In this document: in pieces, positions 10,901 through 22,900 of the stretch | How positions within the stretch are numbered: the stretch's first letter is position 1 | How the letters are laid out: each line of letters starts with the position of its first letter | NCBI GenBank assembly: GCA_035578905.1 | Contig: JAQJVL010000058.1 | Coordinates: forward strand, 3,229,388 to 3,293,387 | Source of the DNA: Stictocephala bisonia | Taxonomy: Eukaryota; Arthropoda; Insecta; Hemiptera; Membracidae | Direction: 5' to 3' | DNA: 64,000 nt | Notes under the pieces: model-generated | What the model saw: the letters and a program-made list of their open reading frames with translations, nothing else | What the model was told of the DNA's origin: nothing | Databases searched by the model: none | Translations under genes and position numbers: made by a program

Positions 10901-13900
10901 AGGCAGACCCGTCAGTCCTACACAAGTACAACTGTAACGAGGACAAGGAGTGTGCTTCGTTGACAGGTGTGTTCAACTGCTCCTTGGGCCACTGTGCCAA
11001 CATGTCACAACTGTTCCTCTATGTTCCAGGTAGACCCGTCAGTCCTACACAAGTACAACTGTAACGAGGACAAGGAGTGTGCTTCGTTGACAGCTGTGTT
11101 CAACTGCTCCTTGGGCCACTGTGCCAACATGTCACAACTGTTCCTCTATGTTCCAGGTAGACCCGTCAGTCCTACACAAATACAACTGTAACGAGGACAA
11201 GGAGTGTGCTTCGTTGACAGGTGTGTTCAACTGCTCCTTGGGCCACCGTGCCAACATGTCACAACTGTTCCTCTATGTTCCAGGCAGACCCGTCAGTCCT
11301 ACACAAGTACAACTGTAACGAGGACAAGGTGTGTGCTTCGTTGACAGGTGTGTTCAACTGCTCCTTGGGCCACTGTGCCAACATGTCACAACTGTTCCTC
11401 TATGTTCCAGGCAGACCCGTCAGTCCTACACAAGTACAACTGTAACGAGGACAAGGTGTGTGCTTCGTTGACAGCTGTGTTCAACTGCTCCTTGGGTCTC
11501 TGTGCCAACATGTCACAACTGTTCCTCTATGTTCCAGGCAGACCCGTCAGTCCTACACAAGTACAACTGTAACGAGGACAAGGTGTGTGCTTCGTTGACA
11601 GCTGTGTTCAACTGCTCCTTGGGTCTCTGTGCCAACATGTCACAACTGTTCCTCTATGTTCCAGGCAGACCCGTCAGTCCTACACAAGTACAACTGTAAC
11701 GAGGACAAGGTGTGTGCCTCGTTGACAGCTGTGTTCAACTGCTCCTTGGGTCTCTGTGCCAACATGTCACAACTGTTCCTCTATGTTCCAGGCAGACCCG
11801 TCAGTCCTACACAAGTACAACTGTAACGAGGACAAGGTGTGTGCTTCGTTGACAAGTGTGTTCAACTGCTCCTTGGGCCACTGTGCCAACATGTCACAAC
11901 TGTTCCTCTATGTTCCAGGCAGACCCGTCAGTCCTACACAAGTACAACTGTAACGAGGACAAGGTGTGTGCTTCGTTGACAGGTGTGTTCAACTGCTCCT
12001 TGGGCCACCGTGCCAACATGTCACAACTGTTCCTCTATGTTCCAGGCAGACCCGTCAGTCCTACACAAGTACAACTGTAACGAGGACAAGGTGTGTGCTT
12101 CGTTGACAGGTGTGTTCAACTGCTCCTTGGGCCACTGTGCCAACATATCACAACCGTTCCTTTATTTTCCAGGTAGACCCGTCAGTCCTACACAAGTACA
12201 ACTGTAACGAGGACAAGGTGTGTGCCTCGTTGACAGCTGTGTTCAACTGCTCCTTGGGTCTCTGTGCCAACATGTCACAACTGTTCCTCTATGTTCCAGG
12301 CAGACCCGTCAGTCCTACACAAATACAACTGTAACGAGGACAAGGTGTGTGCCTCGTTGACAGGTGTGTTCAACTGCTCCTTGGGCCACCGTGCCAACAT
12401 GTCACAACTGTTCCTCTATGTTCCAGGCAGACCCGTCAATCCTACACAAGTACAACTGTAACGAGGACAAGGTGTATGCCTCGTTGACAGGTGTGTTCAA
12501 CTGCTCCTTGAGTCACTGTGCCAACATGTCACAACTGTTCCTCTATGTTCCAGGCAGACCCGTCAGTCCTACACAAGTACAACTGTAACGAGGACAAGGT
12601 GTGTGCCTCGTTGACAGGTGTGTTCAACTGCTCCTTGGGCCACTGTGCCAACATGTCACAACTGTTCCTCTATGTTCCAGGCAGACCCGTCAGTCCTACA
12701 CAAGTACAACTGTAACGAGGACAAGGTGTGTGCCTCGTTGACAGGTGTGTTCAACTGCTCCTTGGGTCACTGTGCCAACATGTCACAACTGTTCCTCTAT
12801 GTTCCAGGTAGACCCGTCAATCCTACACAAGTACAACTGTAACGAGGACAAGGTGTGTGCCTCGTTGACAGGTGTGTTCAACTGCTCCTTGGGTCACCGT
12901 GCCAACATGTCACAACTGTTCCTCTATGTTCCAGGCAGACCCGTCAGTCCTACACAAGTACAACTGTAACGAGGACAAGGTGTGTGCCTCGTTGACAGCT
13001 GTGTTCAACTGCTCCTTGGGTCTCTGTGCCAACATGTCACAACTGTTCCTCTATGTTCCAGGCAGACCCGTCAGTCCTACACAAGTACAACTGTAACGAG
13101 GACAAGGAGTGTGCTTCGTTGACAGCTGTGTTCAACTGCTCCTTGGGTCTCTGTGCCAACATGTCACAACTGTTCCTCTATGTTCCAGGCAGACCCGTCA
13201 GTCCTACACAAGTACAACTGTAACGAGGACAAGGTGTGTGCCTCGTTGACAGCTGTGTTCAACTGCTCCTTGGGTCTCTGTGCCAACATGTCACAACTGT
13301 TCCTCTATGTTCCAGGCAGACCCGTCAGTCCTACACAAGTACAACTGTAACGAGGACAAGGTGTGTGCCTCATTGACAGGTGTGTTCAACTGCTCCTTGG
13401 GTCACTGTGCCAACATGTCACAACTGTTCCTTTGTCACTACAAGGCTGATGGAATTATTGTTGACAGTGACAAAGACAATCTCAAACTTAACGGATTTTT
13501 CGTGTGTTACAAATCCAGGTATGTGTTACAAATTTGTGAAGTAGCCTCTGTGGTACTGTTATCTGAATAGCATACGTTGAAATCTGGAATTGAATTGGAC
13601 AGATTCTTGTCACTTGTTCACAAGGACAAAGTATTATCGTAATGTTACTTAGTGGTATATTAGTTATGAATAAAGATCAAAATAGATTGTCAACTCTAAT
13701 ATTCCATCTTGATATTATTTATTAGCTATACAGACCTCACATAGCTAGATCTTCTACAACTGAGCTGGATATATTGCGACCTACGTGTTATATTTAGCTC
13801 ATATAGGGGTGTTAGTAGCAGGGGGGGAGTCGTTCCACCGCTCCGCCACCTTACATCACGGTTGTAACTAACTTCCGCCTTCAAGTGTTCAACTTACACA

Positions 13901-16900
13901 ACATTGTAAACAATAACTGTGATGAACTGTACAAATAGGTTTATTGTTATTTACTGTTTACATTATTATTCGTAGTGTTATTGTTATTATTAATTGTTAT
14001 TTGAATACTACATAATTGATTTCCATTAATCTTTCAAAGTTTGAATCGTTAGTTTTCATCAAACAACAACTGGTCACTGTTGCTGATGACGTAATGGGCG
14101 GGTCTTAATACTGCGCTGGCAACACGTGGCCTACCGTCTAGCTAGTTTCTATGACAACATTACATGAAATTGCACAGTGGGGGTAGATTTCAGTAGTTAT
14201 CTCTTTTCCCTCTCACTTCCACCATTTAGTGCATCTCTTTCTTACTAGTGTTTTCAGAGGGTCGCAATCTAAGCGAGATATCTATAGATGTTGGCTGTAC
14301 CATTGGTTTTATACACAATTAGATTTCCCATCTGATATTAAATTTTTAGTTTCAAAATATCAGCTGTTTGTGGTCCATTATGGAGCGCTAGTGTAGTTTC
14401 ATGTAAATATAATGCAGTATAAACCAGCTGTCGTTGCGGGCCTCACTAACTAACAAAATTACCGGCACAAATATTTCTATTAGATGAAATATATATTATT
14501 TTATGTTTATATAAGCAAGGGCTGTACCACCTTCACTCTCACCATTTCCCCTTTTGTTAGAAAAACATGATATCCGCTTAGTATAAAAAGCTGTTGTTTT
14601 TTTTTAACGTTTTCAAACTACAAATTACTGGTTTTAATAAGCTGCAAAATTAAGTACAAATGGAAAAGGGACTTGTCAACGAGTCATACCAATACCACAA
14701 TCTAATAGCATACAGTCACGCCACTTGCATTGCAGCGCTATGAAGCTAGCGCGACGCTAGCGCTCCAAGTAGCAGGAGGATACAACTACACCAATTACCG
14801 TTGTATCGCATTGTGTCTGGCACAGAAGAGGAATAACAACAAGAGAAAAAGGGCCATGACAGAGCATAGACATTAGTATATTTCATAACAAGAGTGGAAA
14901 GTGGGGTTTTGCATGTTCCGAGACCATATGTTTGAAGTGCGAGACTTGTCGAGCACTTCAATTGGTCGAGAACATAAAAAACACTTTCACTCGAGTTTTG
15001 AACGATACTTTTCACTACACTACGGAATAAAAACAGGTGTTGTTGACTGTGGAAAATTTTCGGTTGTAAACAATGTTACTTTCGGTAGTAAACAATAGAC
15101 AGCTGTTGAAAATATGATGTTTCGCAGGTTGTAAACACATAACGAAAACAGCTGAACTCATAGTAGTGTAGTGAAAAAGTTATTTTACATTTACCAATAA
15201 CAGCTGTGGATGTTAACGGTGCAGAGATACTTTGCAATCGCCGCTAAGAGTGCTTGTCAACAATTTTTAACGGAGTGTCACGACTGTGCTAATGGGTGAT
15301 GCCCATTTACATGTTTCAATGATTGTAATCGTCATGAAAAGCTTATTTACATTTTTTAAATATTACATTTTTGATCTTACATGACGTTTTTGTTTATGTG
15401 TATTGTCGACACAAGGCATTTAAATGTAAAATGGTAATTCTGGTTTTCCATTTTATGTAAGTTTTTTATTTACAATTATTCTTCAAGTCCATCGTTATTT
15501 TACATAAAATATAATTTAAAGCCGAAATGACCAAAATATTAATGTTCTCCGTGGCCGCCATTTTGGAATGGATACAGAAAAGAGATGGATAATCTGATTT
15601 TCTGAGTTAGACATAGAGAATGGCTGTGCAACATTTTACCTCTCCAGTTTAACGCGGTGTGGAGATGAGTCAATATGAACGAGTTAATCAGAGCTCCGCT
15701 TTTATGGTTAAAAAGTGAAACAACATCGTACATCGTTACCTGATTTCTTTAGGAAAATGTTTAATTAATTCGAATTTTGCTGTTATCATGTCGTATTGAA
15801 ATTATCTTAGTTTTTATAGCAGCAAGTTATCTTCACACTTTTTACAAACAAAAAATTTGTGTTGTTTGTGTTATTCGTGATTGAAGCCCAACCAGGATTC
15901 TTCCAACTTAAAATCATGGAAGATTTTTTTACAATTATAATAAAATTAATATCGCATGTAATATGACATCTGAATTAAGCTTTAGTAAAGGTCTAACTTT
16001 AATTAAAACACAATAGCGTAACCTACCCATAACACATGAATTTATTTAGTTAAAAATTAATTGTATAATATGAATATACTTTTGTAGCGTTCCAAAGAAT
16101 CTCAAAACTCCGTTGTATCTACCACTAATAATCTTCTTGACGCCCTTCATAAATGGTTTTCTGCAAACAAACTCAAATTAAACATCAGCAAAACTAATTT
16201 CATCCAATTTCATCTGGGTAGCTCCAAAAAGACACATTACCAAGGACAAATCAGATTGGGCTGTGAAGAAGCTAAACAGAAATCATCTGTCAAATTCCTT
16301 GGTGTTCATATTGATGAGAGGCTAAATTGGAACATCCATGTTGATCAGGTTTGTAAGAGACTACGCAACATGTGCTACGCTCTCAGCCATTTAGCTAAGG
16401 TGTGCAGCCCTGAGATTTTAAGGACTGTATATTTCTCTCATGCTGAATCGATTATGCGTTACAGGATTATTTTCTGGGGTCCATCAAGTTTATCAAATTT
16501 CACAAGAGTGTTTGCCCTCCAAAAATGGTGTGTGAGAGCCATAGCAGGGCGAACAAGACTGAACTCTTGCAAGCCACTTTTTTGTGAACTCCGAATTCTA
16601 TCTTTGGCTGGCCTGATTGGTTATGAGGCATGTATTTTTGTCAAGAAACACCCAAATATTTTTGTTGAAAATGGTACATTTCATCAATATCCCACTCGGA
16701 CTAGAGAGATGTTGATAGTATTGAAGCACAACACAACTTTGTTTGAAAAAGGGCCTTACTATGTTTGCACTACTGTATACAACAAACTGCCATTGAATAT
16801 TAGAGATGAGAGATCATTCTCAGTTTTTAAATCTAAAGTTAAACATTATTTCTTGGACAAGTGTTATTATAAATTTAGTGATTTATTGTAACACTATTTT

Positions 16901-19900
16901 AATTTTAATTTAGTTTTAATTTAGTTTAGTATTATACATATTTTTAGAATAGACGTGTTTGTACAAATATAAAATGTTTCAAACGAATAAAGATGAATAA
17001 TGAATAATGAATATTTATATTTCAAAACACTAATGGATTCTGTTTATCTTTTAATCTTTTTTTGAGTTTTAAGGAAAATCCATAGTGATAAATCTAACCT
17101 AACCTGACCAACTTATCCTAACATAACCTAACCAACCTAACCTAACCCAATAAATCCTATTAGGATAGAATTCCCAATTTATCTTTTTGGGTTCGAAAAG
17201 GTAAACTTCATAATTATGGAAATAATTTTCATGATTATGAAAATTAAACAGCATATTCAACGTACTGTGAAATAACCTTAAATAATTGAAGACACTTCAC
17301 TAAACGCAACAAATTCTATAAAACATTACTCAAACCTTTATATATTTGTTTGAACCTTTAAATTAAATTACTATTCCAATAAATAGAAACTAATTATATT
17401 CAAACTAACCCCTACATGTCATTTGTCTTGCATTACTTAATATTTCAGTATCTAACTCGGGTTTGTTTACGTGGAGGGTTCGAATCGAACGACAGCTCGC
17501 CCCTTTTACGTAACAAATCCATGTAAGATTACATTCTGGATAAGGAATGTTTTGAGGGATGTTATCAAACTCGTGCTCCTGCGGGGATGTTCAGATATTA
17601 CACAAACACACTCCGTTGTTTTAGAACCCCACGATCGGAGGGTGAGTCTTTTTGTAATGTAGGAATAAAACCTTTCACAAACTATCTTTTTTAAATAAAT
17701 ACGTTATTTAGTAACTTATTTAACCTTCTCGTCAATACAACCTTAAGAAAACTGTAATATAATTAATTGAAGTAAATTTGTAGATATATATTCGATTCAA
17801 GCTACATTTTGATTTCGTAAAATTCCACTAACGCTGGAGCTCTTTTTCTCCATGAAAACTCCATGAAAAAGGCAAAAAACGGGTTTCTATTTCAAAGATT
17901 TGATTCGTAATAATGATCTTATCGCAACACTTGAAATTTCGTTTGAATTGTGAAGAACTAGAGGATCGTAATTTTTTTAATTAAAAAGTTCAGTGTCATA
18001 ATAATTAATTGTTTTATGGTTAAATGTGCGAAACTTTAAATTTATTTTTTTACGATTTTAAGTTAAAAACTCATAATATTAACTTAAACTTAGGTAATAT
18101 AATATAAATAATATAATATAAACTTAGGTCGGACCTTCAATAATCATACTGTGTTTGCTATAATGCATTACAATAATAAACACGAACCGTACAGTTGAAA
18201 TAGAACGGCGTGTTTTGGCCCGTTGACGGTAAGATTGTATGGATACTATCAGGCTGTCGACTTCCCAAGGTGGCTCGGCGGTTTGGGGAACGGCCACCCT
18301 AAAACATGCCTTACTTTCCTGTTTTGAACCACATATTTTCTTTCCGTTATTTACAGTATTCAAAATATGTATTATTATTCACAACAGTTTTTATTTTATC
18401 TCTTTGGCCTATAAGTAAATGAGACAAAAGGATATAAATGTTTGTGAAATATTTCATCCTTTAAATATATTATGAATTCGTTTTTTGTTTTTTACACAAG
18501 AGAGATTTACAATTCTAAGGAAGGTTTACAAATAACCTCCCTTATCCCATTAGGTCGTAGAAGGTGTCATAACGTCATGTCCTTTCCACTGACGTGACAT
18601 GTCGATACATCGGTGTTACAGGTGCACGAAGATAAAGAGCATGCGGACGTTCTACTGTGAGAGATACTGTCCCAAGATCAACACAACTGGGAAGAACGTG
18701 TACATACAGTACGAGAACAACGTCTATGCGGGGAGGTGCGAGAGTGTGACGGCTCAGACGGAGGCCAGGGGTGCCGAGCCGGGCAGCCCGATCCCCCCCT
18801 CGGAGGTCTGGCGTTCTGAGGAAGGGGGGGACATTCTACTGGCCTCCTGCCACACCGTTAGCCGCCACCCCAACAGCCTCAGGTGAGCGTCATTCAAATA
18901 TATCAACACCAGTATCTCTTCAAAGAAAGGTACTGTATACAGCTCTGGAAATATTGTTTACTCAGTAAATATCGAGTATACAAACCCCAGTACAGTATAC
19001 AGTAATCGAGTATACAGTAAATACGAGTCTGGAACCCCTTAATATTTATTTTATTACGCAACGCAGAACAATGAAACTCTAGGATTACGTCTTCACTGTA
19101 GTTACTGACTTTTTTGTCGTTTTAACTGTCCTTTTTCGCTTTGAGGGGCGGGGGACGTCCTGTGGAAGAAATCTAAAAAATCTTAAATGTAAGTATAGCT
19201 CGAGTTAAACCTCATTTTATAGGTCGTTGTTAGAGGAACACATTGCCACAACCCCGAATGAAAAAGGTATATTCGTTTGGAAATAACAGCCTCTAAAGGT
19301 TTGGCCTCATTGGAACTTTGAGAGGCTGCTACAGTATTTCCAAACAAATAGTTCTTTTTCAGTCGGAGTTGCGCCAATGTGTTCCTCTAACAATAGCCTT
19401 TAAAATGAGGTATAACGTGACCTATGCTTACATTTAAGATTTTTTAGATTTCATCCACAGGACGTCCCCCCAAAAGAGAAAAAGGACAGTTAAGATGGCC
19501 AAAAAGTCAGTAACCACAGCGAGGACGTAATGCTAGAGTTTCATTGTTCTGTGTTTATTAATATTATATAGTAAAATATTAAGGGGGTTCCAGACTTTTT
19601 GAACACACGATATATTTAACCAAATAAAGAAAGCATATTTATATGAAAAATTATATAAAAAATTGTCGGCACTAGTGGCGCATCGCTGTAACCCAGCTAC
19701 ATGGGGAGAAAGTTTTGTGGAGATTGTAGGCGATAAATCGGTCCTCCTCATTATGCCCCCCTTAATGGTGCTATCAACTTCTGGAGAATTCTGATGTGTC
19801 CATGTTAGGTTGTAGTCAGGGATCTAACAAAGGAAATAGAACTGAGTATCAGGCTTGTCAGTTAGCTGAAAATCAGACCCATACTACGTGGTTCGGATTC

Positions 19901-22900
19901 CATGTAAAGGTTTAAGTTCCTTGTGTTCCCTGGCTATTAATAAATGGCTCTTTCTAAAGAAAATTCTACTTTAGTTAATAACAATCACTACACTCGTTCG
20001 TCTACACTCATCACACTCATTGGCCGCTCATATTCGCTTACATCTCTAAGATCGGCGTCTTAATAATGAATGGTTCTGGAGGTTCAATTAATGCCAGCCC
20101 TAGGTTGGGTTAAGTCAGTTTACGTTAGGTTAAGACACATTCCTTCTTGCCTACTTAGACGAGCCCATTTATGTTTTGTAGGCTCGTAGTACCACCGGCT
20201 TACCGTGACTTCCGAACCCCAGGATGGGGGACTTTTACCCCGACGGGTAAAAATTGTTACAGTCACATAGGTAATCGAACCCGGACCGGCTGCATACTCA
20301 TTATACTGACTGCGTGACCCACCCATCCATTCACGTACAGTGGTACTGACCCACCCACTCACCCATTCTGGTACAATAGTACTGACCCATCTTTCCCCTC
20401 GTCCCAGAAAGGTAAACGTGGTTCACCAAAATCGATCACCAAAATATTTTGTTCTAATATTATAATAAATTTGTGTTATGTGACGTTCATTTTTTTTAAA
20501 TTTCTACCAACAGTTAATGTGCTAATTAAGACATTATTTTTAATTAGTCATTCAAGGGTTGTCAAATTACTGATGGAATATAAGTATTAACCTAATGCCA
20601 ACATGAGTCGACATTAATGGCAGGTTGTTTTAATGACGTTGCCTCGAATTGTGTTGACGTTCCGAGCTGTAATGGAGAGTGCTGAGCATTGAGGGGGTGG
20701 TATTAGGGTTACGGGTGTCAGAAAATGGCGGTCGTTTCAATAACTTTTCGACATAATGGAGCTAAAAGTCGTGCGCTCATTAGAATGTCCGGCGACTGAG
20801 ACAGAACCTTTCAAATTTGCGGTTAGTATCCAATATTAATGCTTCATTAATTACTTTGTTTAGAATAAAAGTGGCAAATGTTTTGTAATTAAAATAAATT
20901 CATAAAAAGATATTTATTTATTTAGTAAGTAGTACAACTAACAAAAAGACATGTTTAGTTTCATTGATATACATAAAGTACGGACCTTCCCGTTAATTTA
21001 CTACCTCTACTTTGGTTAAGTTAGGTTTGGTTTGGTTATGTTAGGTTAACCTAAGTTATGGTTATGGTAGTGAATTAATGGAAAGGGTCCGAAACTACAA
21101 GTATCTCTTAGCTTACTGAATCTAAATATATTGAATATTTTAGTGTAACAATTATTGTATATTGCCATTGGCTGACTGACAGATAACAGTTTTTCAAAAA
21201 CTCTAAGGTTTCAGACCACGAAACATGGCACAAATATTCTTTATGGGCTCTAGATTCGTACCATGAAAGTATTTTAACATTCCTCTCAAAGAAATAAAAT
21301 ATGATATATAATAAATAGCCAATCAGAGCCTGTGTTACCATACAGGGCTTGATACGGTGCCACGTGACATGAAAGGTTATTTCTGATCAATGTCATCGTG
21401 CAATGTGAAGAAAAAAAACAAAATTGCACGAACAGTGTGACACGAACGTAATGAGTGATGGGGTTCACACGAATAGCGTGCAGAGTTGATCCCCGACCTT
21501 AAAATGATGAGCCGAATTTGATCCTGTTTTGAAATGTTCCTGTCCTTCTCTGGCGGTAGGGTTGGTTTTCGTTTGCTCGTTTTTTAATTAATGATAACAA
21601 TCAAATGAACCGTATTTTGTTGTCATTTTTAGTTAGTTATCCTGAGCATGCAGATCAGATAGGAGCACTTGCCTGCCCTTCGAGGGGTGATACTACCAAG
21701 TGAATATGGAGTTTTTGGGAACTGGAACATGTAAGAAACTTATGTTTTCTAGAACAACTTTTCTAGAGTTCGGTATGTGAAAAAAGACAGTTAGAATCAA
21801 CCCTCCATACAAGGTTGGGACCTATAGAATGTTGTTTTGACTTTCAGTGCCACAGACTGTATCAACGGTACCCTTCTTGAGAGGAGTCAGATACCTCCCA
21901 AGTCGATGAACTTCACCGTCTATCGTCACCTGGTGGAGAACACAATCCGGGTGGTTGATGACCAGCAGAGGTTCTTGCCCATGCAACACACTCTGACCAT
22001 CTACAACATGTCCAGGCTGTACATCAACTTGGAGGGGTGCGTGAACACGCTGCGTGGCGAGTGTCGCCAGTTCCTGAACACCCATGGCAACGACGGCGAC
22101 AACTTCACGGCGCAGAGCAGGTTCCCTTGCTTCTACAACAAGGTTACAGTTTTAAATGTACAAACTAAATTATGTTTTATTTCTGAAACAGATTTTTATC
22201 GGTTTCTAAAGGTAAAATGAAATCATCATTGCGTAGTTACACAACATGCAACAATAACAACAGAATAAATAATAACATATACTATAATAATAACATAATA
22301 TAATTATATTATATAACATAAGTACTATAACAATGCAGAAGTTGAGCCTACTGTAGATGGGAGCTTTAAACAGACGGGACGCAGTGGTGGAGTTTCCCCT
22401 CCGCTACTGAAACCCATATATGAAATCAATATCATCGTGCAGGTGGCAATCTTTCTGGCGTAATTGTAGCAAGCATAAACCCAGAAGAACTGTTTCAAAA
22501 TCTTATGATTGGATAGTTGGTTTTATAAATACTGTACAGTTTCGTCTTTTCTTTATGGTGTAATATAATATGTAAAATGTGTTGTGTGTGAGGGAATTTC
22601 TGGTCCTATATATCACATCACTAAATATTGACGTTATTCTCTCTCCTCAAAATCATCACGATTTGACAAAAACACATTTAAATTGCCTCTTATGCGTACA
22701 AAAAATGCATTGACATACTAAAGTGTCATTATTTAATTTTTTTATGTGAGGTTAACGTAAATTAATGTAGTTTGTTGCAGACCAGTCGGTGGAATAAATG
22801 AAATTGTGTGTGAGTTGTAATATGCCTAGCCTGCCTGGCTAGTCGCCTTACAAGTTCACAACTTGTTTCGTGTAGATAAATATATTTAATTTTTACATTC

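Noticed and set aside
10063..13350. Many 65-79-residue plus-strand frames as a family of small Cys-rich proteins
   Set aside because: Each is one exon-3-like unit running into the shifted next unit. They begin at non-ATG codons within the acceptor region and are explained by the array. Only 13316-13518 is coding.
10060..13428. CRISPR-like array
   Set aside because: Repeats are contiguous with no unique spacers, the unit is exonic, and the genome is eukaryotic. The same applies to 441-1899, 25887-26062 and 26785-27755.
14080..14100. CRE-like TGATGACGTAA as a TEH intronic enhancer
   Set aside because: A single 8-11-bp match in 64 kb of sequence is expected by chance and there is no supporting context.
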